Origin: Ancylobacter sp. Lp-2
Lineage (GTDB): Bacteria; Pseudomonadota; Alphaproteobacteria; Rhizobiales; Xanthobacteraceae
Assembly: GCF_020523795.1 (NCBI RefSeq)
Contig: NZ_JAJALI010000001.1
Coordinates: forward strand, 62,001 to 126,000
Direction of reading: 5' to 3'
Length of the DNA stretch: 64,000 nucleotides
In this document: piece by piece, positions 45,015 through 54,045 of the stretch
Numbering within the stretch: position 1 is the first letter of the stretch
Layout: each line of letters opens with the position of its first letter
The notes under the pieces: model-generated
What the model saw: the letters and a program-made list of their open reading frames with translations, nothing else
The model's database searches: none
What the model was told of the DNA's origin: nothing
Made by a program: the position numbers and the translations under genes

Positions 45015-45914
45015 ATGCGCCGCAAGATTCCCAGTAATTCCGCACTCATGGCGTTCGAGGCGTCGGCGCGTCATGGGAGCTTCGCCCGCGCGGCCGACGA
45101 ACTGGCCCTGACCGAAGGCGCGATCAGCCGGCAGATAGGCCGGCTGGAAGCGTTCCTCGGCGTCACGCTGTTCGAGCGAGTCGGCAATCGCGTCCGGCTT
45201 TTACCGAATGGAGAGCGTTATGCGGTTCAGGTCCGCGAGACGCTCGACCGGCTGGAGCGTGACAGTCAATATCTGATGGGGCAGCCCAGCGACGGCGCGA
45301 GCCTCGACATCGCAATCCTGCCGACGTTCGCGACGCGTTGGCTCATCCCGCGTCTGAAGCCGTTCCAGGAGCGGCATCCGAATATCACCCTGCATCTTGC
45401 GGAACGGATGGAGCCATTCGTTCTCACAGGCAGCGGCTTCGACGCCGCCATCCATTTTGAGCATCCTGCTTGGACGGGGATGCGGACACACCGCTTGCTG
45501 CATGAGGTGCTAGTTCCGGTCTGCCATCCGGCGCTGATCAGGGGCCGAGACCCTGCGGCAGCCCTCGATGCACTGCCGCGGCTCCATCGCCGCCAGAACC
45601 CGGACGCCTGGCAACGCTATGCGGAAGAAACCGGGATCGTGCTGACCAATCCTGCGGTTGGTGCCCGTTACGATCTTCACTCCATGCAAATCGAAGCCGC
45701 GCTGGCCGGTCTCGGCGTTGCGCTGGTGCCGCGCCTCTATATCGAAACCGAGTTGGCGGAGGGGCGACTGGTCGCGCCTTGGCCCGACGGCATGTCGATA
45801 TCCAAGACCTTTTCTCTCGTCCTGCCGGAGCCGATCCGGTTGAGTGAGGGGCCAATACAGGTGTTCGCGAACTGGCTTCTCAAGGAAGCTCGGTCGTCAA
45901 ACCCAGTGTTATGA
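45015..45914 (+). CDS. LysR-family regulator
   Basis: A 299-residue LysR regulator (MRRKIPSNSALMAFEASARHGSFARAADELALTEGAISRQIGRLEAFLGVTLFER). I chose ATG 45015 because AGGA precedes it, although GTG 44973 and ATG 44988 are possible. It is divergent from the EthD-like/tautomerase/MBL operon and very probably regulates it. It ends 18 bp before the convergent relaxase gene. Confidence 0.88.
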   Translation: MRRKIPSNSALMAFEASARHGSFARAADELALTEGAISRQIGRLEAFLGVTLFERVGNRVRLLPNGERYAVQVRETLDRLERDSQYLMGQPSDGASLDIAILPTFATRWLIPRLKPFQERHPNITLHLAERMEPFVLTGSGFDAAIHFEHPAWTGMRTHRLLHEVLVPVCHPALIRGRDPAAALDALPRLHRRQNPDAWQRYAEETGIVLTNPAVGARYDLHSMQIEAALAGLGVALVPRLYIETELAEGRLVAPWPDGMSISKTFSLVLPEPIRLSEGPIQVFANWLLKEARSSNPVL

Positions 45915-45932
45915 TGCCGGCCGTTACCTCCG

Positions 45933-47981
45933 TTACAATCCGAGCCCCCTCTGCCGCCCGAACTGCCACGACACCGATCCGCCCTGCACGATGCCTGCGA
46001 CCTCTCGCCCGAGCTGACGGTCGATGACAGGCCGCCATGGGACAAGCGTGAACTCCTGGGACTTTTCGACGATGGCGAACTTGCCGCTCGATAGCTGCAC
46101 CGTCCCGGTGAAGGTGCCCGCGACGGTTTCGCCATCGGCGGCAGCTCGGAAAGGCTTCGCTCTCTCCTCCGCCAGAGCCACGCCGATGCGGGCCACTTCG
46201 CGCTCCTGAAGTGTGGCGATCAGATTGCGCCGATATGCGATGCGACCGTCCGTCTGACGGATGGCATCGCCTCGGTCGATCAGAGTCTCGCGTCGCCGCT
46301 CCATCGCCTCGCGCACCTGCTCGCCGAAACCGGCAGGCGACAGGTCCAACGCGCCTGCACCGACCAACCGCCGATCGAGCCAGGTCGCGCCGTCCGATCC
46401 GATCTGGCGCTCGAGGTCGAAGGTCGAAAGGATACGGATATTGGCACGGGCATTCCGGCCCGCGTCATAGGCGGCGGCGCGCGCCACGAAATCCTCCGGG
46501 ATGCGCCATTGATCGGCGTCGATCCGCTCCGCGATCCCGGCCCGCCGCAACGCTTCCAGGCGACGGACATGGGCATCGACGAAGCCCTCATAGTTCCCGC
46601 CCGGCACACCATCGAACCGGGCCTGCTCCAGATGCCGGCTCGGCCGATAGATGCCGTCCTCGGCCATCCCGGCGATGGCCCGATCGGATGGACGGACGGC
46701 GCTGTCGGGTGCCCCGATCTCGATGACGCTGCCGATCCGAGCGTCTTCGACGCGGGCCGGGTCGATGCCGGCGACATGGTGCGTGCGCCCGTCGATCCCA
46801 TCGACCACCAGCGTCAGGCTCTCCCCCAGCTCGTCGGAGAGGTGCTTGTCGATGACGCGGCCGACGATTGGCCTCGCGGGTGCGGCGTCATGAATCTCGA
46901 AGCTCATCGGATCGCGCTCGGCGCCCTCGGCCCGGAGCGCCTTCTGCATGGTGCGGATGATATCGCCGCGTTCGCCCATCTCGCGCAGGGTCGGCTCCAA
47001 CCGTTCGCTCAACTCCCAGACGCCGGGCGCATGTTCTGTGGCGAGGCCCATGTCGCCGAGCTTGCCGAGACGGCGCAGCCGTATGGTCCGATCGGATTGG
47101 CCGCGCAGATCGTCCGGTTCATGGCGCAGGTCAATGAAGCGGTCCTGGCTTTCCGCGATCATCGCCCGGTCGATGCGGGTGAACCGGTCCTGGTCGATCT
47201 CCGCCGTGAGCTTGCGGCGCTGCTCGATCTCGGTGATGGGACCAAGTTCCAGCGTCGCCAGTTCGCCCGCCCGTTCGCGGATGCCGCCCGCGAGATAATC
47301 GCCGTTGATGACGAGATCCTCGCCCACGGCGTCGCGGCCATTGACGATGACATGGACATGCGGATGGCCAGTGTTGTGGTGGTTGACGGCGACCCAATCG
47401 AGCTTGGTGCCGAGGTCGACCTCGACCTGCGCCATCAGTTCGCGGGTGTAGCCAGTGAGGTCCGCAAGATCGGCGGCGTCTTCAGGCGACACGATGAAGC
47501 GGAACTGGTGGCGATCGTCCTTGCCGCGATCGACGAAAGCATCGCCATCGGCGCGATCCTCACCCGCTGAATAGAGCCGGCCGCGCTCGCCATTGCGGGC
47601 GGTGCCGTCCCGCTGAATATAGCGCAGATGCGCGGCGGCCTTACCGCTGCGACCGGCCGCGCGAACCGACCGCGATTTGACGATGACACGGCGGCTGCCG
47701 GGCTGGCGATGGCTCCAGCCGTTCGACAGATTGCGGGCACGCACGAAGGCCGCGCCGCGCCCGCGCTGGACGCCCCTGCCGGAAGCGATGATGCTCTTGC
47801 CCTTGGCCGCACGACCGGAGCTGCCGCCTTTGGCCGACCGGCTTCGGCCGGAAGCGGCCTGCTGCTGGCGCGTGATCTTGCGAATCTTGCTGAGGAAGCT
47901 CTTGGCCTGGCCCGCCTTCGGCGCGTCGGATCGCACACGGCCGGGCCTTGGCCGGAAACGGTTGTCGTCGTCGCGGCTCAT
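45933..47981 (-). CDS. Conjugative relaxase, VirD2-like with DUF3363
   Basis: A 682-residue relaxase from ATG 47981. A basic N-terminus is followed by the relaxase domain with the metal-binding histidines in VAVNHHNTGHPHVHVIVNG (3-His motif, about residue 200). The long C-terminal DUF3363 region ends in GQRRGLGL-like sequence (GRQRGLGL). It nicks the element at oriT and leads the strand through TraG. Typical of Sphingomonadales/Rhizobiales integrative elements. It appears complete. A diverged tail of a second such gene lies at 42820. Confidence 0.92.
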   Translation of the reverse strand: MSRDDDNRFRPRPGRVRSDAPKAGQAKSFLSKIRKITRQQQAASGRSRSAKGGSSGRAAKGKSIIASGRGVQRGRGAAFVRARNLSNGWSHRQPGSRRVIVKSRSVRAAGRSGKAAAHLRYIQRDGTARNGERGRLYSAGEDRADGDAFVDRGKDDRHQFRFIVSPEDAADLADLTGYTRELMAQVEVDLGTKLDWVAVNHHNTGHPHVHVIVNGRDAVGEDLVINGDYLAGGIRERAGELATLELGPITEIEQRRKLTAEIDQDRFTRIDRAMIAESQDRFIDLRHEPDDLRGQSDRTIRLRRLGKLGDMGLATEHAPGVWELSERLEPTLREMGERGDIIRTMQKALRAEGAERDPMSFEIHDAAPARPIVGRVIDKHLSDELGESLTLVVDGIDGRTHHVAGIDPARVEDARIGSVIEIGAPDSAVRPSDRAIAGMAEDGIYRPSRHLEQARFDGVPGGNYEGFVDAHVRRLEALRRAGIAERIDADQWRIPEDFVARAAAYDAGRNARANIRILSTFDLERQIGSDGATWLDRRLVGAGALDLSPAGFGEQVREAMERRRETLIDRGDAIRQTDGRIAYRRNLIATLQEREVARIGVALAEERAKPFRAAADGETVAGTFTGTVQLSSGKFAIVEKSQEFTLVPWRPVIDRQLGREVAGIVQGGSVSWQFGRQRGLGL

Positions 47982-48273
47982 GGCCGCCGATCCACTCGAA
48001 ATCGCCGCTTTCGGCGCAGGGTGCCGCGAGAAGTCCGGGAAATGCTGTCTTTGCCGCGCCTCGCGGCACCATGAAGGCCCGGCGACGGTGCCGCCCCAAA
48101 CAGTGTGCAGACAAGGGCTTGGCCCCCGGATCGGACCCATAGGGTGCCGTCCGCTTTAATCTTGCCCTCCCGCCTGCCTTCCCGTTCTGCCCCTCCAGTC
48201 CAGGAATGAGACTGCCGCCAGCCGCATTCCCTGCACACAACAATCCGCCGTGCCATGCCGCCGACCATGATGC
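47982..48273. other. Candidate oriT region upstream of the relaxase
   Basis: A 290-bp GC-rich gap between the relaxase start and the lytic transglycosylase stop, the usual place for oriT in this type of element. On the plus strand ATCTTGCC at 48159-48166 resembles the ATCCTG/C core of IncP-type nic sites, but without an experimentally known relative this is weak. Short inverted repeats (for example TGCCGCGAGAAG against GCCTCGCGGCA, 48020-48065) are present. Confidence 0.35.
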
Positions 48274-49203
48274 TCATGGCCGTGGTCCCGTGTTCGCCCG
48301 CGCGACGAACAGGCCATCGGACTGCGGCGCGATGTCGGAAATATCGCGCACCGCGACCGCCGCTGGCACGTCATTCGATGGACGATCGGCCGGCACCGGA
48401 TCGGCAACGGACGCGCGATCCGGCTGCGCGATGAACAAGGGCGCGCGGGTCCATGCCAGCGGATCGGCCGCCGCGACTATGACGGGCGTGACGATCGCGT
48501 TGCCGTCGATGATCGGCGCGATAGCGGCGACATAGGCGCGGGTCTCGGCCGGCAATGGCCGACCGGAAAGCGACGCCTCATAGCGTCCGGGACCGGCATT
48601 ATAAGCAGCGAGCATGGCGGTGACGCTGCCGTAGCGGTCGTGCAGTTCGCGCAGATAGGCGGTGCCGGCAAGGATGTTGTCGCGCGGATCGTAAACGTCG
48701 CCGCCGAGCCGATGCCGGACGCGCAACTCCGCCCATGTGGCGGGCATGATCTGCATCAGCCCCATCGCGCCGGCCGAAGAGATGGCGCGTGGATCGCCCG
48801 CGCTTTCGGCGCGCATGACCGCTCTGATCCATGCCGCCGGGACGCCGAATCGCTGCGAGGCTTCCACGATATGGGGAGCATAGGGATCAGCGGGTGCGGC
48901 CCGCTCCGCCGGTTGGGGCTGCGCCACTGCTGCGACGGGCAAGATGGAAGCGAACAGCACCGCTACCATCAGGACCGCGTATCGGACGTGCGCGCCTTCT
49001 CCGCTGCGAGGCCAGCCTGCCAGCGTGCTCGCTGCGGTCAAGGGTGCGCGCGAAGCGCCGGCCAATGGCGGCCCTTGACCTTCGCTGCGCGCGCCGGCCG
49101 ACCTGCGTTCGAGTGGGACGAAGGGATGAGACGGCTTTCCCGCGAACAAAGGGATGATGGATCGGAACGGGATCGCTTGCGCGAGCAGGCTGACGGGCGG
49201 CAT
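48274..49203 (-). CDS. Conjugation-associated lytic transglycosylase
   Basis: A 309-residue SLT-family protein. A hydrophobic export segment (YAVLMVAVLFASILPVAAVAQ) lies unusually far from the N-terminus, at about residues 74-95. The catalytic domain reads IRAVMRAESAGDPRAISSAGAMGLMQIMPATWAELRVRHRLGGD with the catalytic Glu, then YDPRDNILAGTAYLRELHDRYGSVTAMLAAYNAGPGRYE. GGGAGGG precedes ATG 49203, but ATG at the export segment would be the more usual start; the 75-residue leader is odd. It opens peptidoglycan for the mating channel. Confidence 0.85.
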   Translation of the reverse strand: MPPVSLLAQAIPFRSIIPLFAGKPSHPFVPLERRSAGARSEGQGPPLAGASRAPLTAASTLAGWPRSGEGAHVRYAVLMVAVLFASILPVAAVAQPQPAERAAPADPYAPHIVEASQRFGVPAAWIRAVMRAESAGDPRAISSAGAMGLMQIMPATWAELRVRHRLGGDVYDPRDNILAGTAYLRELHDRYGSVTAMLAAYNAGPGRYEASLSGRPLPAETRAYVAAIAPIIDGNAIVTPVIVAAADPLAWTRAPLFIAQPDRASVADPVPADRPSNDVPAAVAVRDISDIAPQSDGLFVARANTGPRP

Positions 49204-49207
49204 GATG

Positions 49208-49543
49208 TCAATCCCTCCCGTCGCGCTTTTGCGGGCGGCTCCAGTGCAGGGACCAAGCGCTGCCGGCATCGTCGTCGCGGAACAGATTGGCGCGGATCGG
49301 TTGCGGTAGAGCAGGATCGTCGATCAGCAATGCGACGTATTCGCCCGCACGCTCGCCAGTGCGTTTCCAGCCCGCGCCGATCTCCGGGCCTTCGTCATTG
49401 CCGTGATGAATGCGGTAGTCCGGGGCGTTCTCGGTGTCGGACGGTTCGGCCGGAACGACGGTGACTTCGCGATAGATGGTGAAGGTATGAATGCGGCCGA
49501 CAAAGCCGGAGTCCTCGCGCGTGAATGTGCCGATCTGCGGCAT
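49208..49543 (-). CDS. DUF736 protein
   Basis: A 111-residue DUF736 protein (MPQIGTFTREDSGFVGRIHTFTIYREVTVVPAEPSDTENAPDYRIHHG). AAGGAGG precedes the ATG. DUF736 proteins are ubiquitous single-domain cargo of such elements with no established role. A second one lies at 55377. Confidence 0.88.
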   Translation of the reverse strand: MPQIGTFTREDSGFVGRIHTFTIYREVTVVPAEPSDTENAPDYRIHHGNDEGPEIGAGWKRTGERAGEYVALLIDDPALPQPIRANLFRDDDAGSAWSLHWSRPQKRDGRD

Positions 49544-49587
49544 GGAAACCTCCTTGGGATTGCGATGGCGGGGAAAGAGCGCGGCGG

Positions 49588-50133
49588 TCAGCGTGTCGCC
49601 GCACGCCAGACGAAGCGGCCGTCGCCGTCCTCGTCGGTGTAGATCGGCGTCGCCTTGCCGATGACGGTGCGCGCCGGAATCGGGCCGAAGTAACGGCCGT
49701 CCAGGCTGTCGCGAACGTCGGGATTCATCAGGAAGATGTCGCCGTCCGCGATGCGCCGGCAGCCCTGCCAGATGGGCAGTTCGCGGCCGTGCCGGTCTCG
49801 GTCGAGTGCGTCGCCGAGCGGCACGGCGTCGACGGTCACGGCGTTGCCGGTACGGCAAACCCGTTGACCGGAAAGCCCCATGACGCGCTTCATCAGCGGC
49901 ACGTCGCGGCCGATATACCCGCGCTCCACCATGAAATCGGCAAGCGGCTTGTCCGGCATGACGGCGACCAGATCGCCAACAGCCAGGTCGCTTGGGCGTT
50001 CGAGGTCGTAGAGACCGATCGGCACGCTGGCCGAGGCGTTCCAGACAAGGCGCAGCGGCGTCGGAATAAACGCGGCGATGGCGACGCCCATCGTCGCAAA
50101 ATACGTCACCATGACGTACCCGAAGCGGGTCAT
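49588..50133 (-). CDS. traF: TraF-type S26 signal peptidase
   Basis: A 181-residue conjugal-transfer peptidase. An N-terminal membrane helix (YVMVTYFATMGVAIAAFIP) is followed by the catalytic Ser in WNASASVPIGLY and Lys in VPLMKRVMGLSG. In IncP-like systems TraF matures the TrbC pilin by cyclisation; here trbC is not seen. ATG 50133 overlaps the DUF2840 stop by four bases. Confidence 0.9.
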   Translation of the reverse strand: MTRFGYVMVTYFATMGVAIAAFIPTPLRLVWNASASVPIGLYDLERPSDLAVGDLVAVMPDKPLADFMVERGYIGRDVPLMKRVMGLSGQRVCRTGNAVTVDAVPLGDALDRDRHGRELPIWQGCRRIADGDIFLMNPDVRDSLDGRYFGPIPARTVIGKATPIYTDEDGDGRFVWRAATR

Positions 50134-50651
50134 TGCCCGATCTCCCGCCGCTTGAGCCACGCCTGATGGCGATCCACCGTGTAGGGGCGCGGCGTATGGC
50201 CGGCGCCGATCCGGTTGCCGACATGCCGCCAGTGGTCGGGCGCGACCTCGCAAGCGTCGATGCCGACGGCCTCCACAGCGTCGATATGGCGGAGCACCTG
50301 TTCGACCTTCGGCCAGCCTTCGATCTTCAGAAGGATGTCACCGCCGGGGCGCACGAAAGGAAGCGTCTGATAGGCTTCACCTGACTCGACGGCGCGCACG
50401 ATGTCGATGCGCGAGATGATGGTTCCGAAGTCGTTCGCCGCCCAGCGCACGAAGGCAAAGACGCTGCCGGGGCGATAGGAGAAGAGGCGGCGGCGGCGGT
50501 CGAGAACCTGTTCGTGCGCCTCTCGGCCGAACCTGATCCAGTTCTCGATCCGCTTCTCGATATGCGTCAGCTCGACATGGGTAAGGCTGTCGGATGGCAA
50601 CGCGGACGGCATGGGGCCGCCGCGCGCGCGGGGCACCGCTGCGCTCGTCAT
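50130..50651 (-). CDS. DUF2840 protein
   Basis: A 173-residue protein with the family features THVELTHIEKRIENWIRFGREAHEQVLDRRRRLFSYRPGSVFAFVRWAANDFGTIISRIDIVRAV. It lies between the RHH gene and traF with ATGA overlaps on both sides. The role is unknown, but it is a constant member of this replication-transfer operon. Confidence 0.88.
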   Translation of the reverse strand: MTSAAVPRARGGPMPSALPSDSLTHVELTHIEKRIENWIRFGREAHEQVLDRRRRLFSYRPGSVFAFVRWAANDFGTIISRIDIVRAVESGEAYQTLPFVRPGGDILLKIEGWPKVEQVLRHIDAVEAVGIDACEVAPDHWRHVGNRIGAGHTPRPYTVDRHQAWLKRREIGQ

Positions 50652-50902
50652 GATGGGTCTCCTTCGGTGGCTGGGGGAAATTCGCGCGCGAGCAGATCGC
50701 GAAGCATGTCGGCGACGGTGACGCCGCGCCGGAACGCGGCGATCTTGATCCGGCCGCGCAGATCCTGCGTCACGTCGATGGTCAGCCGCGCGTTGAAGCC
50801 ACCGGCATCGCTGTCACGCGGGGGAGCGTCGGACGCCTTGATCCAATGCTCGGGATCGACCGGCCGTGATGCGAACCTGCGGCGGGACGTTCGCTCGCTC
50901 AT
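50648..50902 (-). CDS. Ribbon-helix-helix partition accessory protein
   Basis: An 84-residue basic protein with a predicted RHH segment (FNARLTIDVTQDLRGRIKIAAFRRGVTVADMLRDLLAREF). It is coupled to parA by an ATGA overlap, so it is a plausible centromere-binding partner (ParB substitute) of the ParA protein. Confidence 0.8.
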   Translation of the reverse strand: MSERTSRRRFASRPVDPEHWIKASDAPPRDSDAGGFNARLTIDVTQDLRGRIKIAAFRRGVTVADMLRDLLAREFPPATEGDPS

Positions 50903-51552
50903 GGCGACGCCCTCCCGATGCCGAGGGCGTCGATCGCTACTGCCAGCGCCGCGATCTCGCGCGCGGCGGGCGTGTCATCATCCAGTTCGGACACCAACCG
51001 TCCCGACTGTGCGGCGGCGGCAAAGGCGATGCGCTGACCTATGGTGGCAGCAAGGACCGGCGGATCATGCTCGGCCAGTGTCTCGGCCGTCTCGCGGGCC
51101 AGCACGGTGCGCGCGCCGCAGCGATTGAGCACGAAGCGGGCGACCAATTCGGACCGGTAGATGCACGCCTCAGTGATGAGCGCCAGCATTTCGGCCGAAG
51201 CCCAGCCATCGAATGGCGACGGCTGCACCGGGATCAACACCAGGTCGGCGGCGAGTAGCGCCGAGCGCATCAGGGCAGCGACACGCGGCGGCCCGTCGAT
51301 CACGACGTGATCGGCGTCACGGGCCAGCTCCGGCGCTTCCCGGTGCAGGGTGTCGCGAGCCAGGCCGACGACGCCGAATGTGCGGGCCAGACCCTCGCGG
51401 GCGCGCTGTTGCGACCAGTCCAGCGCCGAGCCTTGCGGGTCCGCGTCGATCAGCGTGACGCGCTTGCCCTGCCGCGCCCATTCTCCGGCGAGGTTCAGCG
51501 CCAGCGTCGTCTTCCCGACGCCGCCCTTCTGATTGAGGAGCGCGACGATCAT
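50899..51552 (-). CDS. parA: ParA-type partition ATPase
   Basis: A 217-residue ParA/MinD ATPase with deviant Walker A LLNQKGGVGKTTLALNLAG, DADPQGSALDWS and the Walker B-like VVIDGPPRV. The short form without N-terminal HTH (type Ib-like) fits its pairing with an RHH protein. It overlaps repA (51549) and the RHH gene (50902) by ATGA. Confidence 0.93.
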   Translation of the reverse strand: MIVALLNQKGGVGKTTLALNLAGEWARQGKRVTLIDADPQGSALDWSQQRAREGLARTFGVVGLARDTLHREAPELARDADHVVIDGPPRVAALMRSALLAADLVLIPVQPSPFDGWASAEMLALITEACIYRSELVARFVLNRCGARTVLARETAETLAEHDPPVLAATIGQRIAFAAAAQSGRLVSELDDDTPAAREIAALAVAIDALGIGRASP

Positions 51553-52628
51553 GGCGCACCTCGCCGGGTGGCACCGGCACTGTGCCTCGCAGGCGCGCGC
51601 GTCAAAGAAGAAGAGTTAGATTCTTTGTTAGACTCTAAGTTAGCAGTCGGATTCCGCGTTTCAGGCCAGAGACTTAACTGTGGTTCGTGCGCCCGAAATC
51701 CCGATAGTCCTGCGCCCGAAGTCCCGATACCGTTTGCGCCCGAAGTCACGAGTGTTTCCACAGCGCTGTCCACAGGCACTGTGGACAGACCGTAGGGGCG
51801 GATTTGCATCATCTCGCGCCGCCCTTCGCGCCAGATGTCGAGGCGATAACCGGGCAGCGGCTGACGGGCGGCGATGCGGCGCAGGTCGAGCGCGAAATCG
51901 GAGATGCGCGCGAGGCTGCCCGACTTCTCGTGCAGATGGACGACTTCGAACAGCCAGCCATGCTGCTGGCGGCCAGCGTGCTTGCGGGCGACGCGATAGA
52001 GCCAGCGTTCGATGCCGCCGGTCAGCCGGAAATAGAGCGGGTCGATGGTCAGGACCAGCGAGCGGTCGATGACGCCGCGATAGAACCAGTCGGGCAGGAC
52101 GAACTCCATGCCCTCGACGCGGCCGTCGCGGGTGGTCAGTTCTTCCCATTCGTTGATCCAGGAGAATTGATGCCGCCGCCAATGCTCGCCGTGACGGATG
52201 GTGGTGCGGATGACGGTCGATTGTAGGCGGGCGAGCGCGCCCTTCAGCAGGCGGTATTCGCGCGCGCCGGTGGCGCGGCCGATCGCCTGCAAAAGCTGAT
52301 AGGGCGTGAAGCGCAGGAAGCGCGACGTGCGCAGGCCGTGGTTCTCGGCCTCGACGATCTGGCTGGCGGCCCAGATGAGCACGTCCGCATCCCAGATGGT
52401 GGCCATGCCGTGTTCGGGCATCCCGAAGACTTCGACACGCTGGCCGCCGGCCTCGTAGAGGATCGGAGCGACCCGCTTGGCCTTGGCGAGCGAGAAGAAC
52501 GGCCGCTCCATGAGGTCGCGCTGATCGCGTGGGGATGCGTCGCCGGTGGCGACCACGAACGGATCGAGCCGTTCGCGCTCGCTGCCTCGTGCGAAGCGTC
52601 CTCTGCCGGAGGTGACATCACCGGGCAT
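51549..52628 (-). CDS. RepA-like replication initiator
   Basis: A 359-residue replication initiator A family protein (LMERPFFSLAKAKRVAPILYEAGGQRVEVFGMPEHGMATIWDADVLIWAASQI, then RLTGGIERWLYRVARKHAGRQ). The last 70 residues are low-complexity (SGANGIGTSGAGLSGFRAHEP, NLESNKESNSSS) and are encoded by repeated DNA that looks like an origin. It may permit autonomous replication of the excised element. The gene lies two bases after the HTH gene and overlaps parA. Confidence 0.88.
   Translation of the reverse strand: MPGDVTSGRGRFARGSERERLDPFVVATGDASPRDQRDLMERPFFSLAKAKRVAPILYEAGGQRVEVFGMPEHGMATIWDADVLIWAASQIVEAENHGLRTSRFLRFTPYQLLQAIGRATGAREYRLLKGALARLQSTVIRTTIRHGEHWRRHQFSWINEWEELTTRDGRVEGMEFVLPDWFYRGVIDRSLVLTIDPLYFRLTGGIERWLYRVARKHAGRQQHGWLFEVVHLHEKSGSLARISDFALDLRRIAARQPLPGYRLDIWREGRREMMQIRPYGLSTVPVDSAVETLVTSGANGIGTSGAGLSGFRAHEPQLSLWPETRNPTANLESNKESNSSSLTRAPARHSAGATRRGAP
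51609..51783. repeat. Iteron-like repeats, DnaA-box-like sites and AT-rich patch inside repA
   Basis: Three 19-bp direct repeats, TGCGCCCGAARTCCCGATA-like, at 51688-51706, 51711-51729 and 51735-51753, spaced 23-24 bp. On one side is a roughly 40-bp AT-rich tract (51609-51645). On the other side TTTCCACAG (51755-51763), TGTCCACAG (51768-51776) and CTGTGGACA (51779-51787) resemble DnaA boxes. The arrangement is that of an iteron origin within the coding sequence. Confidence 0.6.
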
Positions 52629-52629
52629 C

Positions 52630-52899
52630 TCAGCGTGACGCCTTTTCGGCGGGTGTCAGCGGACGGGCCGGGAAAACGCGCGTGGCGGTCTTCTCGGACG
52701 CGGACTTGCGGATGCCGTCCTCGGTCCACGCCTGAAGGTCATCGACGGAGTAGACGATCCGCCCGCCGATCTTGCGGTAGGTCGGGCCGGTGCCGTAGGT
52801 GCGGTGCTTTTCCAGCGTACGAATGGAAATGCCGAGGAAGCGGGCCGCATCGGGAGCGCGCAGGTATCGGGGCGGCAGCCCCGTCTTCGGATCTATCAT
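52630..52899 (-). CDS. AlpA/HTH_17-type regulator or excisionase
   Basis: An 89-residue MerR-superfamily HTH protein (RYLRAPDAARFLGISIRTLEKHRTYGTGPTYRKIGGRIVYSVDDLQAWTEDG). Proteins of this kind act as recombination directionality factors or activators (RdfS-like) in integrative elements. It is the first gene of the operon HTH-repA-parA-RHH-DUF2840-traF, all on the minus strand. Confidence 0.88.
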   Translation of the reverse strand: MIDPKTGLPPRYLRAPDAARFLGISIRTLEKHRTYGTGPTYRKIGGRIVYSVDDLQAWTEDGIRKSASEKTATRVFPARPLTPAEKASR

Positions 52900-53056
52900 G
52901 ATCGGATCTCCGGTCGGGTTCGAGCGGGCTACCGGTGGCGGCAGCGGGCTGTGGCGAACCGTGGCGGAGAAATGGCGGCTTGCAGCGTGCCGGATTTAAG
53001 GGGGCGCGATTCCGGCACCCCGACCGATTGCCACGTCTTCGGCAGCGCGATGGTGA

Positions 53057-53849
53057 TTAGCGCCAGTATGCGGAATGGATGGGATAGCGAAGCAAGTCGC
53101 GGTAGCCGCCCCGCATGTAGCGCAAGCCATCGGCAACCAGGCGGCGCGTCTGGTTCTTGCGCGAATCTGCTTCCCAGTCGGCTTTGGTGCCAGCGAAGCC
53201 AAGGAGCTTTTCGGCGATCTGGCGATAACTTGCGCCTTCAAGATGGCCGTCGAGCGCGCGCAGGACCAGAATGAACCGATCGCGCGTCTGCTGTGGCAGG
53301 ACCCGCGGTCCCTCGCCGATGGGCCGATCAGACAGGGCGCGCCAGATGCGCAAAAGCGCCTCGGCGCGAAGTTCCAACAGGGCGTCAAGGGGCAGAACAA
53401 CGCAGTAGGTCGCTCGATCGTCTGGTGGCGTTTCGGCGAGCCAGAACTGATGGCTCAAGTCAGTCGATTGCCAAAGGCCATGCCATCCTCCGTCCACATC
53501 CGGGCGAGCATCGAGGCCGGACAGGCCCGGCAGATCGATCGGCATGGCGGCGGGATCGTCGCCGACTTTGGTGGTACACCGAAGCTCGATGGCCTCAGGC
53601 AGCAGCGCGGGCATCCAGAACAACGGGACGTGGCCCGCTGGCTGGTGCGGATCGGCCGGGAAATCGTAACCCCCAGCGCTCGGAGAAACTTCTCCGGGCG
53701 GCGGCTTGATGTTGAGGAAGAGCTTTCACGCGATGAAAGTCACGATGATAGTCGTCATCGCGGCGTAGAAACTCCCAGGCAAAGCCGGCGGTGGAGATGC
53801 TATGCGCATGTCCGTAAGCGGCCGGCGCGCGCCAATCAGAACTCGGCAT
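53057..53849 (-). pseudogene. DUF6499-DUF2285 gene split by a frameshift
   Basis: The 5' part (from ATG 53849: MPSSDWRAPAAYGHAHSISTAGFAWEFLRRDDDYHRDF) is a DUF6499 domain. The 3' part (53057-53623 frame: FWMPALLPEAIELRCTTKVGDD and onward to RYMRGGYRDLLRYPIHSAYWR) is a DUF2285 domain. In this family they are one protein. The frames join at a run of five C/G bases (53669-53673). Removing one base gives a continuous RWGYDFPADPHQPAGHVPLFWMPALL. It is either a recent frameshift or a sequencing error at a homopolymer. Confidence 0.8.
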
Positions 53850-54045
53850 GGCGTCACCCCTAATCTTGCGCCGCCTCGCGACACTAGAAAGAAGAAAGGT
53901 GAACAACCTCAGATGTATTTTGCAGATATTGTTTAGAGATATGTTGATCGTTTAATGCGATCAATATTGGTTAATGTTTTACTATCAGAATAGACGTTCT
54001 CTGGCGAGCCGGGCGTGCCCGGCGAGCCGTTTTTTGCGCAGCAAG

